64,000 nt of DNA from Streptomyces glaucescens (lineage in GTDB: Bacteria; Actinomycetota; Actinomycetes; Streptomycetales; Streptomycetaceae): NCBI RefSeq assembly GCF_000761215.1, contig NZ_CP009438.1, forward strand, positions 7,296,501 to 7,360,500, given 5' to 3'. The position numbers and the translations under genes are program-made. Positions 9,901 to 18,231 of this stretch are shown here, piece by piece (position 1 is the first letter of the stretch; the number at the start of each line of letters is the position of its first letter). Under the pieces are notes generated by a model. That model had not been told where the DNA came from. It saw only the letters and a program-made list of their open reading frames with translations, and did not search any database.

Positions 9901-10345
9901 AGTCGACCCTCGCCCTCAGCGTGTCCGTGATGGCGAAGCTCGTGTAACGGTGCCAGGGCACATCACCTTGCCCGTCCGGGACGATGCTCGTCGCCGAGCT
10001 GGAGGCGGCCGTCGTGCGGGACGAGGCGTGCTTGGCGCCGGCCGGCCCGTTCGCGGGGCGCTCGACGCGCTCGCGCTGCTCCCGCTGCCACGGCACGTAG
10101 AGCTCGTCCGTCGGGTTCCTCGACGGCTCGGACGGCACCGGGCGGTTGGGGCCGACCTTCACCGCGGGCATCTCGAAGTCCGGGCTGCCCGGGCCCCAGG
10201 CCGAAACCGGTTCGTCGGCGGCGGTGGCCGTGTACGCGCCGGGCAGGACGGCGGTGGCCAGGGCAGCCGCCGTCAGTGCCGCCGCGACTGCGGCTGATCT
10301 TTTCCGGGCACGCCGAAACGGCATGCCGAAGGCACGCTTGCGCAT
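6908..10345 (-). CDS. exported RHS/YD-repeat protein with variable C-terminal tip
   Basis: An 1145-residue secreted protein. The start at 10345 (MRKRAFGMPFRRARKRSAAVAAAL) gives a signal peptide ending near AYTATA-ADEP; the frame is open 62 codons higher without sense. A proline-rich N-terminal part is followed by many YD repeats (YTYDNLDRIRTV, FTYDDVNRVTSM, YEFDPLQRETV), which build the hollow beta-cage of RHS proteins. The conserved core PYRFAGGYQDPTGLYHFRARYYD..GRFTQPDPSG is then followed by NPYLYAEGDPVNRIDPNG. The last 96 residues form a tip with four cysteines, rich in Gly and Ser (FWICGGAGVSINEDG, CGFGPLEAS, KCSGTAKYTF). In polymorphic toxin systems the tip is the toxin. This one has no toxin motif I recognise and could also be inert. 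Two small membrane ORFs follow. Confidence 0.9.
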   Translation of the reverse strand: MRKRAFGMPFRRARKRSAAVAAALTAAALATAVLPGAYTATAADEPVSAWGPGSPDFEMPAVKVGPNRPVPSEPSRNPTDELYVPWQREQRERVERPANGPAGAKHASSRTTAASSSATSIVPDGQGDVPWHRYTSFAITDTLRARVDYSTGNLMLTATDFDIAGVGQRLQLARTYNSLDAPWGRVSQRWWQQYERYLSVSGTEVIFYDASGATVRFTKNSDGAFTTPKGYSQDLRRNTDGTYTLTKWKSGSKETYNQYGTLTKVTDRNKGTITVTQHDVSGENKGFKLTETRSGRWIDLVKTSPSQWQAKDNTGRTAVHNLDPSGNLATTTDTEGKTVTFHYDSSGRIGKITTDEGRVTAFTYDDVNRVTSMLRGTGFNSDGHTGPTWTYSYTAASPTAAGTTTAKDPELHSTKYAHDGDGRVTEVTDHLQRTRSTKFDANNNIDTATDAMGSGTTPGNVTDYGFDARNNLASVAVPTGAKTVNTWQTIAGGDVPKDSTNADGEKTAFTYDTVGNTTSVAQTGTGGGSVSFDYNPATPTCGGFEGQRCKARTKMTSTKTVVTDFHYDGKGNLDWVQPPAPLARTTFTYDDLGRTKTVTDARGVTITYTYDNLDRIRTVTSPNTVKVEYWYDGDGNLVQRSDGTGTTTYEFDPLQRETVRHLQDGSQTLLAYTPAGNVDYYRDPAGTVDYTWNEVNKLTQLKDPQGRITSYTYNNNDVRTTTTYPGGTVHKVDVDKSSRPTSIRATSPQGTLIDLSYTYGYGTNAATDGGKIRTSTDTARGTKRTYTYDGAGRFSYAKEEKAGAITDSWQYCYDLAGNLTSQGTDQGCPRGTTYSYNDAQQLTAKSTTSGPWSYDQIGNETAGASTDDYARTGEQWTDHSQMSSITVAAKTYAGQYGSTDQSERIRLGDTFFHNGPLGLSAKTTAGVDMGFNREPGGTLNSMTTGGKTYFYLTDAIGSVVALADADGNKVNTYTYSPRGVRLLAQSSEPVAQPYRFAGGYQDPTGLYHFRARYYDANIGRFTQPDPSGQEKNPYLYAEGDPVNRIDPNGLLSLDIGGEACFWICGGAGVSINEDGSVRPYVSAGVGTPGGSVDASLASGSADRGWTGEVACGFGPLEASVSTDGSEGVGTGGSTGKCSGTAKYTF

Positions 10346-10790
10346 GGTTTTCCCCCACAGGAAGACAGACCCCGACGGCCCTGTGGCCAACGGGCGCCCA
10401 CAACCTGTCACAGCAATCGCACAAAGATCCGCCCCGTTCCCGCTAACTCCCCACTCATGCGGGCAGGAATCGGACCGTCCCCTTAGCCTGCGGTTTCCTC
10501 CTCCATCGGGGCCTCGGCGCGAGGACAGCACGCTCGGGAAGGATCGTGAGGTCCGTCAGGTCCTCGATATCAGACGGAAAAGTGCCCATTCGACAACGGT
10601 CACCGACTGGCTGACGCCTTGGCACCGACCGACCGGCAAGGCCTGCCGCTGCCGACGGCGGAGCAGTGCTCACCGTGCAGTTCCACCAGAATGGGGCGGC
10701 TCCGACTGTCATGTGATGTCCACCGCCTGGCTGATGAGGATGCCTGAACACGCGCGATCGGATCGGCGTCATCATCGATATCGATCGCGG
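10346..10790. other. intergenic region upstream of RHS gene, no supported gene
   Basis: It holds the presumed RHS promoter and the 3' flank of the trypsin-nSTAND gene. GGGGGAAAACC just before 10345 is the RHS ribosome site. No repeat or conserved frame is seen. Confidence 0.45.
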
Positions 10791-13700
10791 CTACGGTACG
10801 GCCCCCGTCGCCTTCTCGAACGACCGTCCGGATCCGTCCTGGCAGGGGGGCTCCGACGGGGTGCCGGGAGGGAGGTTCTCGCGTTCCGCCTCGGTGAAGG
10901 CACGGCCGACGCTCGCGCAGAGGTGGTCGAACCAAGCGTCCGGGCGCACGTCGAACACGGAGCGCAGCCCCTCGCTCTCCATGACGAGCCGCGTACCTCG
11001 CAGGACCGAGCCCGAGTAGGCGTGGTGGGGAACGGTGCCGATCCGGACGCCGTCGGGGTCCCACAGCTCGTAACCGCCGTCTCCCTCGGCCGTGATCACC
11101 GTCCCGTCGCCGGTCATGCCCACGAGGCGGTCGCTCGTCTCAAGCACGACCGAGCCACCGACGACTTCGCGTTTCTCGACGTCCCACCGGTGCAGCCTGC
11201 CGTCGTTGTGGGCCACCATCAGGTAGCGGCCGTCCGGTGAGAAGGCCAGGTTGTCGGGGTCCTCCGGATCGAGGACCGCGTTCACCTCGTCGCCCTCCAG
11301 GACGTGCGTCCGCGTCCGCGCCCGTACGTCCCAGATCTGGACCCGCCCCTGCTGCCGGTCGTTCAAGGTCACGACGGCGACCTGGTGCGGGTGGCCGGGC
11401 CGGGCCGCGAGCTGGTCCCTGGCCCACAGGGACGTCCGGGGACGCGACGAACGCTCGATGGCCAGCGGTTGTGCGGTGCGCACGCCCCGCTGCGGATCCA
11501 CGGTGAGCAGACGGCCCGTCCGAGTGAGGACGACGACGTCCCCGTCGGGCAGGGCTTCGACCGTGCTGACCCGGCCGTGGTCGCCGCCGGAGGCGCCGTC
11601 CGGGTCCAGCTCCACGTCGACGTGCTCCGCCAGCGCGTCGGCCCCGTACACGTGAAGGTGTGTCTCGCCCTCCTTGAAGAGCACGAGTCTGTCCCCGTCC
11701 GGGGTCCACACCAGCCCTCGGCCTCCGCCCTCGGTGTACGCGCGGGGCAGGGCGCGGGTGGCGGTGCCGCCGCCCACCAGGTCCGCCACCTCCAGGGCGC
11801 TGTCCGTCAGCCACGCGGCCCTGCGGCCGTCCGGTGACAGCACCGAGTCGGTGGCGTCCATGGACCGGTCGGGCAGGGGGGCGGCGGACGCACGGGCCGC
11901 GACCAGGGTGTTCCCGACGGGGGAGAGGACGGTCAGTCCGCCGTCCTTGCTCCGGCCGACGGCCAGTTCGACGGAGCTGTAACCGGGTTCGTCGTCCAGC
12001 GGCAGGCGGGTCACGTACGTGTCGTCGGTGCCGCGCCTGCTGAGGGCGACGTCGACCAAACTGCCGTCCGAGAGGTCTCGACTCTCGTAGCCGTAGGCGC
12101 CCGTGGCGTCGTCGAAGGCCAGGCGCTCCGAGGAGCCGTCGTCGTAGGGCAGTTCGCGCAGGACGCGTCCCGTGCGCAGGTCGCGCAGCACGGACCCGTC
12201 GGGCGTGCGGGCGTCGTCGGAGTCACTGGTGGTCACCTCGACCGTGTCGGTGTCCGTGCCGAAGCGCACGGTCTGGTTTCCGGCGGTCGACACCACCGTG
12301 TCCGCCACCGGCACGGGTTCCAGGCTGTCCAGCTCCCATACGTCGAGGACGGCCCTCGGCTTCGCGTCCGGGCGGCCACGGGTGTGGATGTTCAACTGCC
12401 GCAGCAGCCGGGTGCCGTCCGCGCTGAAGTCGAGCCGAGCGCCGACGAGGTCGCCCTCCTCCGTGAGCCGCTCGCCGAGCCGCTTCGGCGCGCTGCCGGC
12501 CCTGCCCAGGCGCCACAACCACACCGTTCCGTCCGGCATGGCCACGGCGTAGTGCCGCCCGTCTGCGCTGACGGCGCCGCGCTGCTCGGTCCTGGGCACG
12601 CCGCCGAGGGTGTGGTGGCGTGGACGGCCGTCCAGCGCCCCGGTGACGACCGACACCTCGTACGGGTCCTCACCGTCGGGCTTGGAGCGCACGACGAGGG
12701 TGCGGGCGTCAGGGGTGGCGACCAGCTCCTGGACGCGGCCCCGCCACAGCCCCGTGTACATGCCGCGTACGTACTGAGCGCGCACGTACTGACCGAGCAG
12801 CGCCTCCCGTGCCTGCGGCGCCGTCGGGTCGGCATGCCAGGCGGCGAGCGCCAACTGCACGGCGGTCGCGGGTTCCTGAGCCTGCCGGCGGCCGGACTCC
12901 TCGGCGAGCGCGCGGGCGGCGAGGACCCGCAGCTGGTCCTGCACCTCCTGGTTGCTGCGCCACGCGACCACGCCCAGCGCGCCGGCCACCAGCAGCAGCG
13001 CCAGCAGCACCGCGCCACCGGCGCGCAGCCTGCGGACCGTCCGCTGCTCGTAGCGGCGGCCCGCCTCGATGTAGGTCCGCTCGTCCCCGGTCACGTCGTG
13101 GGGCCGCGACTGGAGCCACTCCATGGCCTCGGCCAGGGTCTTGCCGCGCTGGAGGGCGCCCGCCTCCCGGTTCTTCGCCTCCCAGCGTGCCAAGTCCGCG
13201 CGGAGCTGTTCCTGCCACTCCCGGAAGTTGCGGCTCTCGTCGAGCCAGGCGCGCAGCCTGGGCCACAGCCGGGTGAGGGCCTCGTGGGTGAGGTCGACGA
13301 TCTCGGTGCCGTCGAGGGTGCGGCCCATGACGACCAGTTTGCCGCGAGCGAGCCGCCGGGCCAGTGCCACGGCGGCGGGGTCGAGGCCGTTCACCGGGAC
13401 GGCGCGCCGCGCGTACCCGCCCTGGTCGTCAGGCCGTGCGAGCTGCACGAACAGCCGCCGGGCCACCTCCTCGTCGGACTCGGGCACATGTCTTCGGTAC
13501 GCCTCGTCGGCGTAGCCCGCGACGGTGCCGGCCACTCCGCCGAGATCGTCGTACGCGGCGTGGGTGAGCATGGAACGCTCGCGCCGTTCCCACAGCCTGG
13601 TCAGGGTGAACTCCACCATCGGCATCCGGCCGGGTGCCTGGCCGGCGTCCTCGACGATGCGCTCGGCGAGCCCCGGCGCCAGCCACAGACCCGGTACGGC

Positions 13701-15029
13701 GTCCACGGGCCCCGTGACCGCACGGTGGAGGTTCGCCGTGTCGAGCGGCGCCAGGAAGACGACGGCCTCGCTCAACGAGCCGGACGTCTCGGAGGTGAGC
13801 AGTGCGCCCAGGGACTCGTGACGCGCCGTTGCCACGACACGCAGACCGCGGCCGCCGTCCTCACGCGGGTCACCGGTGAGGGCCAGCAGCAGGCGGAGCA
13901 GGGTACGCGCCGCGGACGGTGCGGCGTCGACGTACTCCTCCAGCTGGTCCACGACGACGAGGTGCCCGCCCGGGCCGGTGCGCTCCTTGAGCGAGGCGCG
14001 TACGGCGGTCACGGCCTGCGGGTCCCCGCCCCCGTCCGCCCGTTCCGGGGCCCCGGACGCGCCGTCCAGCAGCCGTGCCAGTTCTTGGGCGCGACCCAGG
14101 CGGTCGACCTCCGCGACGCGGGGTTCGAGCACGGGCACCAGCGCGTGTGCCAGCAGCGTGTGCGGCTCCGTGCCCGGTACGGGACGCAGCAGGGTGACGC
14201 TGGTGCCGCCGGCCCGCAGCCGAGGCAGTACACCGGCGCGGATCAGTGAGGACTTGCCGCATCCGGAGGGCCCCACGACGACGGTGAGCGGGCGGTCGGC
14301 GATCGACGCGGCGAGCCGGTCGATGTCGTCGTCGCGGCCGTGGAAGAAGGCGGCGTCCTCCTCCTCGAACACCTCCAGGCCGCGGAAGGGACACGTCGGA
14401 CGGAGTACCCGCTCGTCCACGAGTGCGGCGGAGGGCACCAGGAAGGCGGTACCCGCCAGGGCACCGTGCCCGGCGGCCACCGCCAGGCCGACGACGCCGC
14501 CCTGCTCGTCGTCCCACACGGCCGCCCCGCTGAAGCCGTTCGTCACGTGCGGGCTGTCGGGCCCGGCGTCCATCTGCACCCAGCCCGCGCCCTGGGCGGC
14601 GCGCAGGGTGCCGTTGGCCCAGATGCCATGATCACCACCGTCCGGGAAGCCGTACGCGCGAAACGCGTGTCCCCAGACGGACGTGCCGTCGACGAGCGGG
14701 ACCGGGCGGGCGTGCCGCGGCGGCGCGTCGAGACGCAGCAGGGCCACGTCGCCGCTGTCGTCCGCCCGCACCGGCTGCCAGGACACCACCCGGGCCGTCA
14801 GGGCAGGTACGGCACCGTCCGCGTCGCGCGCCAGCGGGAACTCCACGAGCACGGTCCCCTCGGGGGCGGTCTCCGTGTCCCGCGGCAGCCCCAGCGCGTC
14901 GGCGACGACGTGCGCGCAGGTGCACACGATGTCCGGGGCCACGAGAAAGCCGGCGCCCACGATCCGGCCGGTGCCGCGGATGCGGACGAGACCCGACTCC
15001 AGCGCCGCTTCACCCCGTAACGCCGACAT
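10791..15029 (-). CDS. trypsin-like protease fused to nSTAND NTPase and beta-propeller
   Basis: A 1412-residue multidomain protein. Residues 1-205 form a trypsin-like serine protease with an intact triad: His40 (CTCAHVV), Asp94 (SGDVALL) and Ser167 (NGFSGAAV). CPFRGLEVFEEEDAAFFHGRD leads into an nSTAND NTPase with Walker A GPSGCGKS (253-260) and Walker B LVVVDQLEE near 370. A winged-helix part, one membrane helix (GGAVLLALLLVAGALGVVAW) and a divergent WD40-like propeller (FSPDGRYLMVAHNDGRLHRWD) follow. Architectures of this kind are described as NTP-dependent conflict systems, in which the propeller senses and the protease is the effector. I prefer ATG 15029; a GTG at 15062 would overlap the partner gene. 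Partner gene 15038-15373 ends 8 bases upstream. Confidence 0.9.
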   Translation of the reverse strand: MSALRGEAALESGLVRIRGTGRIVGAGFLVAPDIVCTCAHVVADALGLPRDTETAPEGTVLVEFPLARDADGAVPALTARVVSWQPVRADDSGDVALLRLDAPPRHARPVPLVDGTSVWGHAFRAYGFPDGGDHGIWANGTLRAAQGAGWVQMDAGPDSPHVTNGFSGAAVWDDEQGGVVGLAVAAGHGALAGTAFLVPSAALVDERVLRPTCPFRGLEVFEEEDAAFFHGRDDDIDRLAASIADRPLTVVVGPSGCGKSSLIRAGVLPRLRAGGTSVTLLRPVPGTEPHTLLAHALVPVLEPRVAEVDRLGRAQELARLLDGASGAPERADGGGDPQAVTAVRASLKERTGPGGHLVVVDQLEEYVDAAPSAARTLLRLLLALTGDPREDGGRGLRVVATARHESLGALLTSETSGSLSEAVVFLAPLDTANLHRAVTGPVDAVPGLWLAPGLAERIVEDAGQAPGRMPMVEFTLTRLWERRERSMLTHAAYDDLGGVAGTVAGYADEAYRRHVPESDEEVARRLFVQLARPDDQGGYARRAVPVNGLDPAAVALARRLARGKLVVMGRTLDGTEIVDLTHEALTRLWPRLRAWLDESRNFREWQEQLRADLARWEAKNREAGALQRGKTLAEAMEWLQSRPHDVTGDERTYIEAGRRYEQRTVRRLRAGGAVLLALLLVAGALGVVAWRSNQEVQDQLRVLAARALAEESGRRQAQEPATAVQLALAAWHADPTAPQAREALLGQYVRAQYVRGMYTGLWRGRVQELVATPDARTLVVRSKPDGEDPYEVSVVTGALDGRPRHHTLGGVPRTEQRGAVSADGRHYAVAMPDGTVWLWRLGRAGSAPKRLGERLTEEGDLVGARLDFSADGTRLLRQLNIHTRGRPDAKPRAVLDVWELDSLEPVPVADTVVSTAGNQTVRFGTDTDTVEVTTSDSDDARTPDGSVLRDLRTGRVLRELPYDDGSSERLAFDDATGAYGYESRDLSDGSLVDVALSRRGTDDTYVTRLPLDDEPGYSSVELAVGRSKDGGLTVLSPVGNTLVAARASAAPLPDRSMDATDSVLSPDGRRAAWLTDSALEVADLVGGGTATRALPRAYTEGGGRGLVWTPDGDRLVLFKEGETHLHVYGADALAEHVDVELDPDGASGGDHGRVSTVEALPDGDVVVLTRTGRLLTVDPQRGVRTAQPLAIERSSRPRTSLWARDQLAARPGHPHQVAVVTLNDRQQGRVQIWDVRARTRTHVLEGDEVNAVLDPEDPDNLAFSPDGRYLMVAHNDGRLHRWDVEKREVVGGSVVLETSDRLVGMTGDGTVITAEGDGGYELWDPDGVRIGTVPHHAYSGSVLRGTRLVMESEGLRSVFDVRPDAWFDHLCASVGRAFTEAERENLPPGTPSEPPCQDGSGRSFEKATGAVP

Positions 15030-15037
15030 GCGATCGA

Positions 15038-15373
15038 TTATCCCGGGTCTCGTGCGTCCCACTCCAGACGGACGGCGAAGTTGGCCTCGCTCGCCGCCTT
15101 CGCCACCACGACGCCCGCCTCGGCGGACAGTTTGATCCCGAACTCCACGCTCACCGAGTCGGGCCGGCTGGCCAGGCCCCGCACGCTGTCGGCGACCGCC
15201 TCGACCGCCGGCCTGATGTGCGCCAGCGCCTCCTGCAGGGTGTCCGCGGAGCCCCGGACGACGTCGGAGGCCGACCCGCGGCCCACCCGGCCGATCCCGC
15301 TGTCCTGCTGCCCGTCGACCTCGACCCGCACCGCGGTCCCGTCACTGAGCTTCATCTCGCCGATCCGGGTCAC
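15038..15373 (-). CDS. CU044_2847-type small protein (trypsin-co-occurring domain 1 family)
   Basis: A 111-residue protein, starting at GTG 15373 (GGGAGG 8 bases upstream) or ATG 15355. It has the short beta domain LSDGTAVRVEVDGQ and a central helical region (ADTLQEALAHIRPAVEAVADSV). The hallmark end is VSVEFGIKLSAEAGVVVAKAASEANFAVRLEW, abbreviated FGxKLSxEAG...F.V.L.W. This family is repeatedly found beside trypsin-like/nSTAND proteins and may act as protease substrate or regulator. Here it lies immediately upstream of such a gene on the same strand, which supports a functional pair. Confidence 0.8.
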   Translation of the reverse strand: MTRIGEMKLSDGTAVRVEVDGQQDSGIGRVGRGSASDVVRGSADTLQEALAHIRPAVEAVADSVRGLASRPDSVSVEFGIKLSAEAGVVVAKAASEANFAVRLEWDARDPG

Positions 15374-15635
15374 GACGCCCGCCTCCCGCACTCGTAGATC
15401 GTCACGGCCTACCACTATGCCGACCAACTCTCGTACGAGGAACCGAGTTCGGGCATCGCACTCACCGCGTGCCGGCGCCCTGTCACCGGGTGCCCGGGCC
15501 TCGCCGTCAGGTGCCGGGTGCGCGCCCATCGCCGATGACGAGGCCGCTCACCCGCGGCCACTACGGCCGTTCGGCGGGGACCGACGCCGCACGACCAGCT
15601 ACTGCCGCTCGGCTTCCGCTCGCCCCGGCACAGTG

Positions 15636-16004
15636 TCACCGGGCAGGGATCGCCTGCGTGAGGTTCACCGGGTTGCCGTCGGGATCCTGGATGTGGGCGA
15701 CGCGCTGTCCCCACGGCATGTCGTTGGGGCCGCTGCGGACCGAGCCGCCCAGCGACTCCACCCGGCCGAGCGTCCCGTCGACATCGCCGACCCCGATGCT
15801 GAGCAGGATCCGCGACGTCGACCCGGTCCCCGGGTTCGCCCTGGCCACCAGCCCGAGGTCGGTGTCGCCGATACGCAGGCCGAGGTAGAAGACGGGGCCT
15901 TGCGCCGGCACCCGGAAGATCTCCTCAGCGCCGAACAGTTCCGTGTAGAAGCCGAGCAGGGCCTCCAGGTCGGCGGTCACGATGACGGGCTGGATGGTGG
16001 ACAT
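15636..16004 (-). CDS. VOC (glyoxalase/bleomycin-resistance) family protein
   Basis: A 122-residue protein of two beta-alpha-beta-beta-beta units, metal-binding vicinal-oxygen-chelate fold. Start MSTIQPVIVTADLEALLGFYTELFGAEEIF; end MPWGQRVAHIQDPDGNPVNLTQ with the typical DPDGN turn. AGGAG lies just before ATG 16004. Members detoxify electrophiles or bind antibiotics; substrate is unknown. It is followed on the same strand by the MFS exporter stop at 16207 upstream, so both could belong to one resistance-type unit. Confidence 0.82.
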   Translation of the reverse strand: MSTIQPVIVTADLEALLGFYTELFGAEEIFRVPAQGPVFYLGLRIGDTDLGLVARANPGTGSTSRILLSIGVGDVDGTLGRVESLGGSVRSGPNDMPWGQRVAHIQDPDGNPVNLTQAIPAR

Positions 16005-16206
16005 GGCGCTCCTGTCGAGAACGGTCGGTTCACTGGGTAGACCGTTCGTCGACCGTGAACTCATCGCCCGGACGCGCCGCTCCAGGCCTGTCGTTCCCTG
16101 CTGGGTACCCGGCCCCTGGTGCCGCCCGGTCCATGGCTCGCGCGCAACGCCACACGGTGTGAGCCGGCGGTTCCCCTGTCCGAGGCACCGTCCCCCGAAC
16201 GCACGA

Positions 16207-17634
16207 TCACCGGACTTCGGCGACCGGGCTTTCCGCCGGAGGCCGAGGCGCAGCGGCTGTGGGTCGGTGCAGACAGAACGCCGCCACGGCTGCGATGCCG
16301 GCGGCCGCCGCGGCCGCGGCCCAGCCGTGACGGAACCCGGCGAGCGCGGCGTGCGCGGTGCGCGGTTCGCCGAGGAGGGTGACCATGACGGCAACGCCCA
16401 GCACGGAACCCGTCTGGCGGGCCATCGTGGTGACGGCCGACCCGGTGGCGAAGCGGTGCGGCGGGAGGGCCGCGGCGGCCGCGCCGACCAGGGTCGGCAG
16501 GGCGAAACCCACTCCGATGCCGGTGATCAGCATGCCGGGGAGGAAGGTGGTCGCGTACTGCGAGTCGGGACCGAGTGCGAGAGCCCACCAGAGGAGACCT
16601 CCGGCGAACAGCAGGCAGCCGAGCGCCGCCGTCCGCCCCGCGCCGATGCGCTGTACGACCGGCCCCAGGGTCATGGCGAGCACGGGTACGGCCAGTGGTC
16701 CCGGTGCGATCGCCAGCCCGGTGCGGATCGCCGAGTAGCCCCAGACCTGCTGGCACCACAGCACTGAGGTGAGCAGCATCGCGGCGAAGGCGACGGTGAA
16801 GAGCAGCGCCGCGACGGTGGCGACGGTGAAGGCGGGGACGCGCAGCAGCGGCAGTTCGACCACCGGTGCGGCATGGCGGGCCGACCGCATCCAGAAGGCC
16901 GCGCCGAGTACGGCCGCGGCGGCGAGGGCGCCGACGACACCGGGTGAACTCCAGCCCCAGGCCTCGGCCTTGACCAGGCCGAGAGCCAGTGCGCCGATCC
17001 CGAGGGTGAGCAGGGCGGCGCCCGCGAGGTCCGGCAGTGGTCCTTCCCGGTCCGGGCGGGCATCGGGCAGCGCGCGCGCTCCGGCTGCCAGGCCGGCCAC
17101 GCCGACCGGCACGTTGACGAGGAAGATCCAGCGCCAGTCGGCCTGTACGAGCAGTCCACCGGCCACGGGCCCCAGACCCGCCGCGATGCCGCCGATGGCC
17201 GCCCATCCCCGGATGGCCCGGGGGCGGCGTTCGGCCGGGGTGTTGACGAGCAGCAGCGCGAGCGATGTCGGCATGAGGGTGGCGGCTCCGGCGGCCTGCA
17301 GCACCCGGGCGGCGATCAGCCAGCCGGCGCCGGGTGCGAGGGCGCAGAGCACGGAGGCCACAGTGAAGACGGCGAGCCCGAGCAGGAAGCCGTTGCGGTG
17401 GCCGTACCGGTCGGCGAGCCGGCCGGCCACGACGAGCAGTGCGGCGAAGACGATCGCGTAGGCGTTGAGCACCCAGGACAGCGAGGCGAGCGAGGCACCG
17501 TCGAAGGAGCTGCTGAGGGAGGGGACGGCCACATTGACGATGAACAGGTCCAGGTTCACGACGAAGACGCCGGCCGAGACGATCCAGGCGGCAAGGCGCC
17601 CAGAGGCAGGTGAGTTTGTTTTTCCAACTGTCAC
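16207..17634 (-). CDS. MFS drug exporter, DHA2 (14-helix) family
   Basis: About 475 residues with 14 predicted membrane helices, proton-driven multidrug efflux type (EmrB/QacA). Motif C region GGIAAGLGPVAGGLL, motif A-like GRLADRYGHRNGFLLGL and motif D1-like NLDLFIVNVAVPSL identify the family. Start is GTG 17634 or a TTG at 17643; neither has a strong ribosome site. Upstream, the 10-mer GGTGAGTTTG occurs twice in direct orientation (17609-17618, 17653-17662). One copy lies within the first codons, so it could be an operator. Substrate is unknown. Confidence 0.88.
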   Translation of the reverse strand: MTVGKTNSPASGRLAAWIVSAGVFVVNLDLFIVNVAVPSLSSSFDGASLASLSWVLNAYAIVFAALLVVAGRLADRYGHRNGFLLGLAVFTVASVLCALAPGAGWLIAARVLQAAGAATLMPTSLALLLVNTPAERRPRAIRGWAAIGGIAAGLGPVAGGLLVQADWRWIFLVNVPVGVAGLAAGARALPDARPDREGPLPDLAGAALLTLGIGALALGLVKAEAWGWSSPGVVGALAAAAVLGAAFWMRSARHAAPVVELPLLRVPAFTVATVAALLFTVAFAAMLLTSVLWCQQVWGYSAIRTGLAIAPGPLAVPVLAMTLGPVVQRIGAGRTAALGCLLFAGGLLWWALALGPDSQYATTFLPGMLITGIGVGFALPTLVGAAAAALPPHRFATGSAVTTMARQTGSVLGVAVMVTLLGEPRTAHAALAGFRHGWAAAAAAAGIAAVAAFCLHRPTAAAPRPPAESPVAEVR

Positions 17635-17749
17635 AGGTGGCAAGGTAGCCCGGGTGAGTTTGAAAAGACAACCCAGTTCTGTGTGAACAGTCCCCGAAGC
17701 GGTCCGAAAGCTGATCGTCCTGATGCGCCGTCACTGCGCGGCGCGGCGT

Positions 17750-17875
17750 TCAGCGGCTGCTGTCCGGCCGGCGGACGCCGAGATCGCCGTAGGCCGGCGA
17801 AACGCCGACCGGGTCACCGTTCTCGGGCCGCAGCGTGGTGTCGAGGAACGCGCGAGTGGCCGCGGCGGCGACCAT
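17750..17875 (-). pseudogene. C-terminal remnant of an alpha/beta hydrolase
   Basis: Read on the minus strand, this stretch encodes TRAFLDTTLRPENGDPVGV and AYGDLGVRRPDSSR followed by a stop. It closely parallels the end of the intact hydrolase at 46582-48036 (VFLDTTLRHEPGDLAGV, AYGNLSVYRPDNSR, stop). DNA 3' of the stop (CTGATGCGCCG.CACTGCGCGGCGCGGC) is also shared with that locus. Only about 40 codons survive; upstream of 17875 the resemblance ends. It is a fragment of a former paralogue or an old recombination scar. Confidence 0.65.
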
Positions 17876-18231
17876 CCATGCGCAAGGAGGCAAGCGCGGC
17901 CACCGCAACGGTCCTGACCGACGCCAGAGGGCGGGGGACTTGGTCGGCGCCGACCCGGGGGGCCTGGTCGGCGCCGGCCTCAGCCCGGTCCTTCAGGAGC
18001 CGTCCGGCAAGGGCTAACTCCAAGACACCGTGATCGTCGTCGAGCGGCGTGCGCGGCAGCCGCTGGCCCGGGATCAGGCCGTCGGCCGTGTCGGGCCCCT
18101 GCCTACGCGTCCGCCCCCTGCTCAGGCCGGTGCCGGGAGGGGACTGACTGCAGGTCTCGTGACGCGGGTGATCCCTTGGCTACCCGCCAGCTGTTGCGAA
18201 CGCGCCCAAGCGCGAGCCGATCCGGGCCCGT
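17876..18231. other. no supported gene
   Basis: Between the hydrolase remnant and the HxlR gene I see only biased open frames without family resemblance. The region probably contains decayed sequence. Confidence 0.45.

Noticed and set aside
8156..10297. 713-codon open frame on the plus strand across the RHS gene
   Set aside because: Antisense shadow of the YD repeats; Val/Gly/Arg/Asp-only composition and no ribosome site or domain.
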